Assembly (NCBI GenBank): GCA_021828865.1
Contig: JAJZCW010000011.1
Span: forward strand, 31,083 to 95,082
Length of the DNA stretch: 64,000 nt
Direction of reading: 5' to 3'
DNA from: Bacillota bacterium
GTDB taxonomy: Bacteria > Bacillota > Bacilli > Alicyclobacillales > SLC66
This document shows, one piece after another, positions 7,797 through 15,654 of the stretch (its first letter is position 1; each line of letters opens with the position of its first letter). The notes beneath the pieces are model-generated. The model ran no database searches and had not been told where the DNA came from. It was given only the letters and a program-made list of their open reading frames with translations. Both the position numbers and the translations under genes were made by a program.

Positions 7797-8582
7797 TTAT
7801 TTCCCCTTAAATTGAGGCTTTCGTCTTTCGTTAAACGACCGCACTCCTTCATGGCGGTCTTCCGTATTGATTACCTTGTTATACCAAGCAATTTCTCGAA
7901 CACGTCCGATATTGTCCGGTATAGTAAAAAGTTCATCGATAGCCGATTTACTGTAACTGACCGAAAGAGGCGCATTCTCTGCGATGGGACCCGCGATTTC
8001 TAAAAAAGCCGATTCCAATCGTTCCGCAGAGACCACCCTATTCGCTAGGCCCATTTCTGCAATGGCAGCAGCTCCATACCTTTGACCAGTGAGTACCATT
8101 TCTTTGGCACGATGCACCCCAATGCGCTTACTTAACAATCTAGTAGCTCCACCGCCTGGCATGATTCCGCGTGTCACTTCCGGGAGTCCAAATTCCGCAT
8201 TTTCCGATACCACCCACATGTCACAATTTAGTGCAAGTTCCATTCCACCTGCCAGACAAAATCCATCGATCACTGCAATCGTAGGCATAGGAAGGTCTGC
8301 AAACGAATAGAACATCATTTCAAAAATCCGATGCTGGTCATGCCATGCTTCTTCACTCATGTGGTTGCGTTCCTTTAAGTCCGCTCCTGTGCAGAATGCT
8401 TTAGAATTGCTAGAACGAAGACCGACCACTCTGATATCACCTTGTGCGACAATCTCCTGGCAGACCTCGACCATTTCGACGGCCATTTGCGTATTGAACG
8501 CATTCAACACTTCCGGTCGTTGCATGACAATCTGAGCAATATAGGGGTAGTCTCGAAAACGAGACCATTTGACAAAGCTCAA
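7797..8582 (-). CDS. Enoyl-CoA hydratase/isomerase family protein
   Basis: A crotonase-fold protein of 261 aa that would hydrate or isomerise an enoyl-CoA thioester, for example in fatty-acid or branched-chain acid breakdown. Visible signatures are IVMQRPEVLNAFN, FCTGADLKER, the oxyanion-hole region FCLAGGMELALNCD, and LPEVTRGIMPGGGATRL with the first catalytic Glu conserved. The C-terminus ends in the family-typical HEGVRSFNERRKPQFKGK. The start is uncertain: TTG 8582 has GGGAGG eleven bases upstream and gives the usual family length, while ATG 8609 would overlap cheY by 20 bases. It follows cheY with no room for a promoter, so both are probably cotranscribed. The exact substrate is unknown. 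Confidence 0.88.
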   Translation of the reverse strand: MSFVKWSRFRDYPYIAQIVMQRPEVLNAFNTQMAVEMVEVCQEIVAQGDIRVVGLRSSNSKAFCTGADLKERNHMSEEAWHDQHRIFEMMFYSFADLPMPTIAVIDGFCLAGGMELALNCDMWVVSENAEFGLPEVTRGIMPGGGATRLLSKRIGVHRAKEMVLTGQRYGAAAIAEMGLANRVVSAERLESAFLEIAGPIAENAPLSVSYSKSAIDELFTIPDNIGRVREIAWYNKVINTEDRHEGVRSFNERRKPQFKGK

Positions 8583-8589
8583 CCTTAAT

Positions 8590-8973
8590 TCAACCTCCCG
8601 AGGCGACATTATTTCCCGAATTTTTGAGCAAAGTTTGAACAATTTGCTCAGGTTGGAATGGCTTGAAAATAAAATCCCTAGCCCCCGCCTTAATCGCCTC
8701 AATGACTCTTTCCTTTTGCCCCATCGCGGAACAAATTACAATTCTTGCGTTTGGATCGATCGACTTGATCTCTTTAATGGCCTGAATTCCATCCATACCT
8801 GGCATCATGATGTCCATAGTCACCATATCAGGATTCAATTCTTTATACTTTTGAATCGATTCTCTTCCGTTTACTGCTTGTCCCACAATTTGAAATCCGT
8901 TATTTTCCAATATGTCTTTTAATAGCATACGCATGAATGCAGCATCATCAACAATCATTATTTTCGGAATCAA
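8590..8973 (-). CDS. Stand-alone CheY-like response regulator
   Basis: A 127-aa single receiver domain with the paired acidic residues IVDDAAFMR near residue 9, the phosphoacceptor in MVTMDIMMPGMDG (about Asp 53), Ser in ICSAMG and the conserved Lys in FKPFQPEQIV. The sequence is very close to CheY of the Bacillus type, which binds the flagellar switch FliM after phosphorylation by CheA. No chemotaxis or flagellar genes are adjacent, so it may be an orphan copy. The TTG start follows GAGGAG very closely (two bases), an unusually short spacing. It is divergent from the Crp/Fnr gene. Confidence 0.9.
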   Translation of the reverse strand: MIPKIMIVDDAAFMRMLLKDILENNGFQIVGQAVNGRESIQKYKELNPDMVTMDIMMPGMDGIQAIKEIKSIDPNARIVICSAMGQKERVIEAIKAGARDFIFKPFQPEQIVQTLLKNSGNNVASGG

Positions 8974-9057
8974 TGCTCCTCATTCCTTGTCTATAATATG
9001 TAAATAAAGTTAAAATAGAAATTGAAACTATATACCAATTAAAACAAGGTTGTGCGT

Positions 9058-9789
9058 ATGATACGTTCTCTGTTGGATTCCGACTTGTTCAAAAACATTC
9101 CTCAATTGGATGAACACTATGTAATATCTAAATTTACGGAAAAGAAATTTATCAAGAATCAGGTCGTCTTTAGTCAAGGCGAACCTGGTTTAGAGATGTA
9201 TGTTGTGAAATCTGGATCACTGCAAATTTATTTGCAGGAAAATGACAAAGTCATCATCGTTGGACATCAATTTCCCGGTGAATCCATTGGTGAATTGGAA
9301 GTTGTCCATTATAATAACCACCGCTTAGCCTCAGTCTCAGCTTATGAAGATTCGATACTTTGGATGATCAGGAAACCAGAATTAGAAGATTTGATCATCA
9401 GGTATCCAATGATTATGCATAAGCTTTTTTTTAATATCAGTGAAAGACTCGCACAGGCTAACCGTAAAATTGCTTATCTCGCTTTTATGGACAGTCGCTT
9501 GCGTATGGCTAACTTACTATTGGAACTATATGATAATTTTGGTTCGCAAACAGAGCAAGGAATCGTGATCAAGTGGAAGGTTACGCAACAACATTTAGCT
9601 AATATGATTGGCGTGAATCGGGAGTCTGCCGCCCGTGCACTTAAGGAACTACAAACAGAAGGCATTATACGAATCCACAGCAAAACCATTTTACTTAAAG
9701 ACCTTTCAAGACTGAAGCAGATTGCTAATGACTCAAATCCTTTCGGAACAAGGGAATGGCATTCTACTAATAAATACATTGTTCCTTGA
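9058..9789 (+). CDS. Crp/Fnr family transcriptional regulator
   Basis: A 243-aa protein with an N-terminal cyclic-nucleotide-binding fold (FSQGEPGLEMYVVKSGSLQIYL, then FPGESIGELEVVHYNNHRLASVSAYED) and a C-terminal winged helix with the recognition helix in NMIGVNRESAARALKELQ. It has no Cys cluster that would mark an FNR-type iron-sulfur sensor. The cNMP pocket Arg-Ser/Thr pair (RxS) is not clear: the equivalent region reads NHRLASVSAYED. ATG 9058 is chosen over GTG 9052 because AAGG lies eight bases upstream. It is divergent from cheY across about 80 bp, so it may control that operon. The signal sensed is unknown. Confidence 0.88.
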   Translation: MIRSLLDSDLFKNIPQLDEHYVISKFTEKKFIKNQVVFSQGEPGLEMYVVKSGSLQIYLQENDKVIIVGHQFPGESIGELEVVHYNNHRLASVSAYEDSILWMIRKPELEDLIIRYPMIMHKLFFNISERLAQANRKIAYLAFMDSRLRMANLLLELYDNFGSQTEQGIVIKWKVTQQHLANMIGVNRESAARALKELQTEGIIRIHSKTILLKDLSRLKQIANDSNPFGTREWHSTNKYIVP

Positions 9790-9938
9790 GAGTAAAATTC
9801 CCCGAAACCCATTTCTCATATTTTCCTATATTTCTCATTTTAGTATACAATTTAGCGACAAACAATTCAGTGTTCTATCCGACATTTATTTTGCGTAATT
9901 TGACACAAACGAACGTTCGATAGTAAATGCAATAATTT

Positions 9939-9986
9939 AAAACAAGGACGTCTACTGATCTTCATATCCAGTGGGCGCCCTTGTTT
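9939..9986. terminator. Bidirectional terminator between convergent genes
   Basis: AAACAAGG-A-CG pairs with CG-C-CCTTGTTT around a 25-base loop. It sits between the Crp/Fnr gene and the convergent HesB-like gene, and T-rich flanks are present on both strands. Confidence 0.6.
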
Positions 9987-10008
9987 ATCAACTCAGTAAA
10001 TATTGCAC

Positions 10009-10305
10009 TCAGTGGCCTTCATGCGTTCCTTTGGAAGGATTCCGTACATTCCACTCGTCTGTAGAGGGATCATAATCCATCTCGACCCCATCCAGAAAAT
10101 CCTGGCCTATTTCCAGTAAAACCTCAACTCCATTTGTGGTTATCAATTCATCAGTATCTTTTGGATAATCAAGCCCCAATCCATAATGGGCATGATCTCC
10201 ATGGGAGTGAGCGACAAAAAGGCGGAATTTTAACTGCTTGTCTTCTTCTTCCGACAAAATTTCCTTCATTTTCGTCGCTGCGCTATCACTGAGTTTACAA
10301 TCCAC
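10009..10305 (-). CDS. HesB/IscA-like protein without the conserved cysteines
   Basis: A 98-aa protein of the HesB/YadR/IscA-like fold, recognised by LSDSAATKMKEIL near the start, the central LKFRLFVAHSHGDHAHYGLGLDYPK and the GVEVLLEIGQDFLDGVEMDY stretch. Classical IscA carries three Cys (one plus a C-terminal CGCG) that bind Fe or Fe-S. Here the C-terminal Cys pair is absent and the only Cys is near the N-terminus, while a His-rich HSHGDHAH sits where one ligand would be. It may therefore bind metal differently. GTG 10305 follows AAGGAG at eight bases; the upstream ATG would include that site. It is monocistronic, with a terminator downstream. Confidence 0.75.
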   Translation of the reverse strand: MDCKLSDSAATKMKEILSEEEDKQLKFRLFVAHSHGDHAHYGLGLDYPKDTDELITTNGVEVLLEIGQDFLDGVEMDYDPSTDEWNVRNPSKGTHEGH

Positions 10306-10504
10306 TATTATCTCTCCTTTCGTATTGACCACAGCATAATCAATAAATCGAAGTCTGTCAGTATGCTATTTCACAAGGCGATAAACCATCGTCACTTTCT
10401 TATAATCTAACTCAAAATAATATCTTGACGAAAAGTAAGTCTCAAATTTATCATTAGTGAAATCAATACTGAAGCATTATTGACGATATGCTGGAGTGTG
10501 AACC

Positions 10505-11413
10505 ATGTCAGATCAAAAAAGTGCGTTAATACGCCTGTTTGGCGTTTCTTTATTATGGGGCGGGAATTATGTGGCTAGTGCTTATCTGCTCCAATATTTT
10601 TCCCCTATTTTTCTTTCCTCCGCAAGAATTAGTATGACCTCGATCTTTTTGATAGTGGTGGCTCTCAAAATGAAGGGCCTGAGAATGCCCACACCAAAAG
10701 AATGGCTATTGCTCGCCGGTGCAGGAATTTTTGGTACGCTGATGAATCAGGTTTTTTATTTTACAGGATTAAAAGAATCAACAGCAGCCAATGCAGCACT
10801 GATTATTGCTATGGCGCCTATTGTCACGACCGTTCTCGAACGCATCTTCATGAAGACCGCATTGACCTCCTCCAAAGTAATCGGGGCACTCAGCAGTTTG
10901 GCTGGTGTCATCATTATTGTTGGCTCTAATGGAGCCTCCTTGGGCATTTCGACAGGCGATATTTACCTTATACTTGCCATGCTTGGATTGTCCATCAGTC
11001 TGTTATTCATCCGAGGGCTGACGGGAAGCTTGTCTTCTTATGCGGTGACCATATTCTCCACGGTTTTCGGGTGTTTATTGATGGTACCCGCCGCAGCAGG
11101 AGAAGCGGCCATGGGACATTCCGTCATCAGTCATTCGTTATGGCCATGGATCCTCATGGGCATCGCCGGAGTGGTTGCTCAAGGGATGGCCGGATTTTGG
11201 TGGAACCGCGGCGTATCCGTCATGGGACCAGGTACGGCTGCGATGTTTATGAATATTCCCCCTTTTATTGCCTTGCTTGCGGGCCACTTCGTCCTGCATA
11301 ACTCAATTTATGCGGCACAAGTATTCGGTGGTATATTTGTCCTCTTAGGCGTTTTTATTGCGATCAAAAACGCGCTACGCCCTGTAAAACCTGCCACACT
11401 AAGCATGGAATAA
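10505..11413 (+). CDS. EamA/DMT family transporter
   Basis: A 302-aa membrane protein with about ten helices arranged as two EamA repeats. The first begins LFGVSLLWGGNYVASAYLL and contains LKESTAANAALIIAMAPIVT. The second contains GVVAQGMAGFWWNRGVSVMGPGTAAMFMNIPPFIALLAG. Members of the drug/metabolite transporter superfamily move amino acids, metabolites or drugs, usually outward. The ATG has GGAG eight bases upstream. Flanking genes (HesB-like, decayed CbiA fragment) give no hint of the substrate. Confidence 0.9.
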   Translation: MSDQKSALIRLFGVSLLWGGNYVASAYLLQYFSPIFLSSARISMTSIFLIVVALKMKGLRMPTPKEWLLLAGAGIFGTLMNQVFYFTGLKESTAANAALIIAMAPIVTTVLERIFMKTALTSSKVIGALSSLAGVIIIVGSNGASLGISTGDIYLILAMLGLSISLLFIRGLTGSLSSYAVTIFSTVFGCLLMVPAAAGEAAMGHSVISHSLWPWILMGIAGVVAQGMAGFWWNRGVSVMGPGTAAMFMNIPPFIALLAGHFVLHNSIYAAQVFGGIFVLLGVFIAIKNALRPVKPATLSME

Positions 11414-11465
11414 ATCCGTTCGCCTACTGCCCACCAATACGTTTAACATATAGGAACGGGGGCGA

Positions 11466-11754
11466 TGTAGGCATGACAGAAGTCACAGCGGAGTAGGACT
11501 TTATGACGGATATCGTCCTCTTTCCAACGAAGGCAGTGCGGCGGATATCAGCTTATTAGCGCCGCAGCACTAGTGCTCGGCTTTCACCTATTAGACCCGC
11601 ATGTCCCTATCCGAGGCGTAATCGCCAACCGCGTTGGTAACCAGCATCACTTTCCACTCCTGAAAGAAGCAATAGAAGCCACGTGTCACATTCCTCTTTT
11701 GGGATACTATCCTTACGAAGCGGAATTTCCATTGAAGGTGACAGAATCTCAGGA
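11466..11754 (+). pseudogene. Decayed fragment of a cobyrinate a,c-diamide synthase-like gene
   Basis: Two out-of-frame pieces of a CobB/CbiA-type protein can be read. From 11490 the frame gives GVGLYDGYRPLSNEGSAADI. From 11561 another frame gives AALVLGFHLLDPHVPIRGVI and, further on, IPLLGYYPYEAEFPL. These match, in order, the CbiA segments GFYDG...SNVGSTAELS and IVKGF...VQISGVLVNHVG...IPVLGYLPKRE of the intact gene at 21.5-23.0 kb. About 40 residues between the pieces are deleted, stops interrupt both frames, and the C-terminal glutaminase part is missing. No ribosome site or start is apparent. It is not a close copy of the local cbiA, so it descends from a different homologue. Confidence 0.7.
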
Positions 11755-11764
11755 ATTCACGAGA

Positions 11765-13249
11765 TCACCCAAAAACTTCCCGAAAAATATCCTCACCATA
11801 ACTGGTGGGAAGCGGTCTTCCCTTGACAATGCGGTAGGTTCGTTTACCATCATCAAGTCGCAGCGCACGTAAGAACAGGATATTATGATGGTTTGACTGA
11901 TACAAGTCGCTTGCAAATTCATAAAAATGGGTAACAAAGATCACTTGGACTCCTTTTTCCACTAAAGCCTGCATGATTTGTTTCGCAATCTCGGACCCTT
12001 CTCGTTCATTGGTCGAAGCAAATGATTCATTACAAAGCAAAAGTGAATTCACGCGAAGCGAATCAATGATCCCACTCATTCGCCTCATTTCTTCATCCAA
12101 TTTTCCACTTTTCATCGTGGTATCTTCCTGACGCGTAAAATGCGTATAGATTCCAGATGCCACATTCATGCAGAACGATGTGGCGGACACAAACAATCCG
12201 CTTTGCATCATCAAATGCGAAAGACCAACACTTCTCAGAAAAGTGGTTTTCCCTCCCTGATTAGCGCCGGTAATGACGACGAGTGCTTTGCCTTGTAGAG
12301 ACACATCATTACCAACCACCATGCACCCCTGACTGAGCGATAAGCACACATCGTATAGTGATGTCGCATCAAGCTGTCGAGTCGCTGCATCAAGCGGTAC
12401 AGGAAATACCACTGGAGACTCAATAGCCCTTAATTGATCATGCAGACGTATGGCTCCAACGAAAAATGCCAATTCATTTCGCAGCTGGATAAAAAAATGG
12501 AGCATATGTTGCACGGAATTCGCGAGCGTACTTGCCACTTTTTCAATTCCTTTATTCTTCATTTCAGATAAAGCCCTCGCTCCGCTCTCGTCTCGCTCAT
12601 GAATTTGAAAAGAATACGCAACTTTTTTCCGAGAAAATAAAAATCCGCCTAAGCCTTTGGGTTGGTTTATTTTTTGACGAAGCAAATAGTCAACGCCTTT
12701 ATTGCCTTTTCCAAGGGTAGCGCTGAACAAAAATTCCTGATTCCGATTCAAGTCTTTCCATATTACCTCAGACTTTTCAAAAAAATCTTCGTCAAGTTCC
12801 TTTTTCAAAAAGGCAATCATGGCTATAAATCCTTCCGACTCAAATGTTGATTCATGAGCCTGGACCATTTCCATGAGTAGCTTTAATCGATCCAAAAACA
12901 GCCTCAGCACTTCGAGTGATCGGTGCAAAATAGCATCAGGATAACGAAATCCGAAATAATACTGCTTCTCTTTCTGGATCGTATCCAGCGCCATTTGATA
13001 GATTTCCCTGATGAGACTCGGATGGTTCAACGCATCTTTTAGTACCATCTGACGGTACAGTATTTCACCAACGTCCATCAAGGGAGAGAGCAGCGCGTGT
13101 TCTGCCACTTGACGTAAAAATGTATCTCCATCAGCCATTGCAGCAAATAACGATTCCATAGCTAGGTCTTGTATCAGCACGGAGGTGTGATCAGGAAGTT
13201 TCGCTTCGGGATCAAAATCTCGATCCTTAAACATGAGATGTACATTCAT
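11765..13249 (-). CDS. MutS-like ATPase, second of a tandem pair
   Basis: A 494-aa MutS-superfamily protein lacking the N-terminal mismatch-recognition domains. A helical lever/core region (about 1-300) is followed by the ABC-type ATPase domain with Walker A GANQGGKTTF (about 335) and a Walker B region LLLCNESFASTNEREGSEIA. The usual Asp-Glu of Walker B reads Asn-Glu. The switch His is present in IFVTHFYEF. MutS relatives of this kind clamp branched or mismatched DNA, but the role of this subgroup is unclear. Its ATG overlaps the stop of the upstream paralogue by four bases, so a hetero-oligomer is likely. The 3' end abuts the decayed CbiA fragment. Confidence 0.8.
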   Translation of the reverse strand: MNVHLMFKDRDFDPEAKLPDHTSVLIQDLAMESLFAAMADGDTFLRQVAEHALLSPLMDVGEILYRQMVLKDALNHPSLIREIYQMALDTIQKEKQYYFGFRYPDAILHRSLEVLRLFLDRLKLLMEMVQAHESTFESEGFIAMIAFLKKELDEDFFEKSEVIWKDLNRNQEFLFSATLGKGNKGVDYLLRQKINQPKGLGGFLFSRKKVAYSFQIHERDESGARALSEMKNKGIEKVASTLANSVQHMLHFFIQLRNELAFFVGAIRLHDQLRAIESPVVFPVPLDAATRQLDATSLYDVCLSLSQGCMVVGNDVSLQGKALVVITGANQGGKTTFLRSVGLSHLMMQSGLFVSATSFCMNVASGIYTHFTRQEDTTMKSGKLDEEMRRMSGIIDSLRVNSLLLCNESFASTNEREGSEIAKQIMQALVEKGVQVIFVTHFYEFASDLYQSNHHNILFLRALRLDDGKRTYRIVKGRPLPTSYGEDIFREVFG

Positions 13250-14778
13250 TCTCTGATCCGCTCCTTCAAATCCTCATAAGTGAGACGGTAATTTCGGGCA
13301 ATCGTTACTGCGTAAGATCGGCCACTCGCAGGTCCTCGCTGTAATTGGAAGGTGCGAACAAGTGGGGCATTGGTATCCACTACGCCCGCCATGCTCACCA
13401 CGTTAGGGCCAAGCGTAGTCAATTCATCAATAAATGTCACACAAACGCATAATACATTTATCTGACTAATCCTTTGTAAGACTTGTCTGTTGATCCACAG
13501 TGCATCTTGCAAGGTGGTCGAAGAAAACGATTCGTTCATGATAATAAGGCTCTGGGGAGTGGCACGAGATAGAATATTCCGCATACGAACCAATTCGTCT
13601 TTTAATTTTCCTTCATTGTCCGACATGTCTTCTGCTCTCGGAAAATGCGTAAACCACTTGTCTACAAGCGGCAATATGGCATACTTTCCCGATACCGGCA
13701 TTCCCAAACTGGCAAGGTATAGGATTTGTCCGATGCTTCTCGCAAATGTGGTCTTCCCGCCCTGATTGGGGCCAGTCACGATGAGAATACGCTCATCTGG
13801 ATGCAACGTGAAGTCATTGGTCACCACCTTGATTTTGTCCAATTGGAGTTGATGAGCGAGTGCCAGGTCGAACCCCTCCTCGCATTCAAGAACTTTTGCA
13901 ACACTAATTTGAGGGTAACAAAACGATAATCCCATCATTTTTAATCCTTTTATGTATTCGAGATAGGACATGTAAAATTGGACTTCATGCTCGAATCGCA
14001 ATAAGGTGGCATCCCAAAATTGCTGGTTTTGTTCATAAAAATCAGCCATTTGCATAAACAATTCGGGATACAATTTTGTGACTAATTCAAGCACCTGAAC
14101 TTCCACGTGATTCATTTCTGGCCAATCCGGGGTTATTGAGGAGGCTGGCGACCCAGTTGACTTTGCAAACTTTGAAAATATTCCCTCGATGAGTGCGCCG
14201 TAGTCTAGCTCCTCTTGTAAATGTTGAACGGTGATCCGACTACCTTTTATCGAAATCGCGTAGGTGACGTTCGTTAATTCTTCTAATAAATGAGTGGATA
14301 TCGCTTGTAATGCCATGAACGTCTCGGAACTCAAATAGGATGATAAATACTGCTTAACTGCACGCATGCCGCTCGAATTCAAATGCACTTGATCTAAATC
14401 CGTTTCAAGCGTCTTTAGGCCTTTACAATAGAGGTGCACACCATCAAGAAACCAGCGTTGTTTTTGAGACGAGTAAAATAGCTTGTCCCTCATGGCAAAG
14501 TAGTCTCTTACCGTCATCATCGAACTGGAGAATCGGGCAATGCTTTGATACACGTTTGTTTCCTCTATATCCTGAAAAATAGTCTGGCGATAGAGAATGT
14601 CATCGTCTTGTTGCAAGGGTACCCTGAATATCGATGAGAAGGCATATTGCGGCCTGCTCGTTTCCAGATAAGAAAATATGGGGTTCAGGTTGAGGTCGAT
14701 AAAAAAATCAGGCTCACCAACCGCCTCAGTTGATGAATCAATCGATCCGCGTGGAAACAGGATGCTAAAAAACTCCAT
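13246..14778 (-). CDS. MutS-like ATPase, first of a tandem pair
   Basis: A 510-aa MutS-superfamily protein, paralogous to the gene immediately downstream. It has no MutS domain I. The lever-like helical part (to about 330) is followed by Walker A GPNQGGKTTF, a Walker B region LIIMNESFSSTTLQDAL with Asn in place of the usual Asp, and C-terminal ASGRSYAVTIARNYRLTYEDL, the MutS dimer-end signature. The start is ATG 14778, with GGAGG seven bases upstream. The upstream 265 bp contain no gene and should hold the promoter. Tight coupling with a diverged partner recalls MutSalpha-like or MutS4/5-like heterodimers, but no function can be claimed. Confidence 0.8.
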   Translation of the reverse strand: MEFFSILFPRGSIDSSTEAVGEPDFFIDLNLNPIFSYLETSRPQYAFSSIFRVPLQQDDDILYRQTIFQDIEETNVYQSIARFSSSMMTVRDYFAMRDKLFYSSQKQRWFLDGVHLYCKGLKTLETDLDQVHLNSSGMRAVKQYLSSYLSSETFMALQAISTHLLEELTNVTYAISIKGSRITVQHLQEELDYGALIEGIFSKFAKSTGSPASSITPDWPEMNHVEVQVLELVTKLYPELFMQMADFYEQNQQFWDATLLRFEHEVQFYMSYLEYIKGLKMMGLSFCYPQISVAKVLECEEGFDLALAHQLQLDKIKVVTNDFTLHPDERILIVTGPNQGGKTTFARSIGQILYLASLGMPVSGKYAILPLVDKWFTHFPRAEDMSDNEGKLKDELVRMRNILSRATPQSLIIMNESFSSTTLQDALWINRQVLQRISQINVLCVCVTFIDELTTLGPNVVSMAGVVDTNAPLVRTFQLQRGPASGRSYAVTIARNYRLTYEDLKERIRE

Positions 14779-15046
14779 CACATCGCCTCCAAATCAATGA
14801 TTCCAAAGGAAGTAATTGGGATTGAAATCTTTCATGTCCATTATAACTAACTTGAACCCTTTTATTTTGTTTGAATTATTGAGTCTACTACATCGCTTAC
14901 TTTAAAAATTAGCCTTTTTACTAATAGATATTGGGATATAGTATGCAGATAATATCTCAATCTAAAGAAGACGGAGTGTACACCAGGAGTCACGTTAATA
15001 ATCTCGTGCTCTCATTGGAGTGAGACACCATCTTGGATAAGGAAAA

Positions 15047-15334
15047 TCATGGGTTTAAACAAGAGTTTGCTTCATTGCATTTGGGAGATAGGAACCCTGC
15101 ACGCTGCAAGGCTATCGCGTCTTGCTCTGGTGAGATGAAAAAGAACGCCAATAAGAGAAAAGGAATTCCCCATGCCAACCAGGTGGCCGTCAATTTCATT
15201 CTTTGTGACTCGTCCTTCACCGCCATGATATCCATGTCGACTAATGTAAAAATGATTAAAAATACTACGACACTGTGTCGTGCTCCTGATTCGGCTAATT
15301 GCATCTGAAATGCTCGTAATGAAGGCTTAGACAT
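15047..15334 (-). CDS. Small two-helix membrane protein next to the ger operon
   Basis: A 95-aa protein with two predicted membrane segments (SVVVFLIIFTLVDMDIMAV and WLAWGIPFLLLAFFFI) joined by a charged loop. No family is recognised. ATG 15334 has GAGGAG eight bases upstream. It is the last minus-strand gene downstream of the germination operon, 90 bases after the D-type subunit, so it may be cotranscribed in the forespore. A germination-accessory role is only a guess from position. Confidence 0.55.
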   Translation of the reverse strand: MSKPSLRAFQMQLAESGARHSVVVFLIIFTLVDMDIMAVKDESQRMKLTATWLAWGIPFLLLAFFFISPEQDAIALQRAGFLSPKCNEANSCLNP

Positions 15335-15424
15335 TATCTCCATCTCCTCACTACACAAAATATGTGAAAAACATAAAACTGGCAGGGCCAATAAAACGAT
15401 ACTATTTGTTGATTAATGAAGCAG

Positions 15425-15649
15425 TTAACCAATGATTCGGTAAATATGTTGGGTGAAAGGGGTCATCCATTCAATTAATCTGGGTATAGGGCTGTCCAGT
15501 TCGATCGCACATAACACAATTCCAATGAAAATCAAGGCATAAAGAACCAATAACACGGTCCATTCCTTCCTTGATGATTTTCCTCTTATCAACTGAGGGA
15601 TTTGAAATGCTGCAGCAGTGATGACGATGATCGTGGCAAAGAACCACAC
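15425..15649 (-). CDS. GerD-type small subunit of a spore germinant receptor (two-TM protein)
   Basis: A 74-aa protein with two hydrophobic helices (residues 1-20 and 30-50) and a short amphipathic tail, located six bases after gerC. Small two-TM proteins of about 75 residues are known as D subunits of some Bacillus germinant-receptor operons and modulate receptor function. Length, topology and position fit; there is no further motif. It is not the unrelated lipoprotein GerD. Confidence 0.6.
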   Translation of the reverse strand: MWFFATIIVITAAAFQIPQLIRGKSSRKEWTVLLVLYALIFIGIVLCAIELDSPIPRLIEWMTPFTQHIYRIIG

Positions 15650-15654
15650 TTTGC

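Noticed and set aside
9910..9919. CGAACGTTCG palindrome as a LexA box
   Set aside because: Firmicute LexA sites need a four-base spacer (CGAAC-N4-GTTCG); here the arms abut, so SOS control is not supported.
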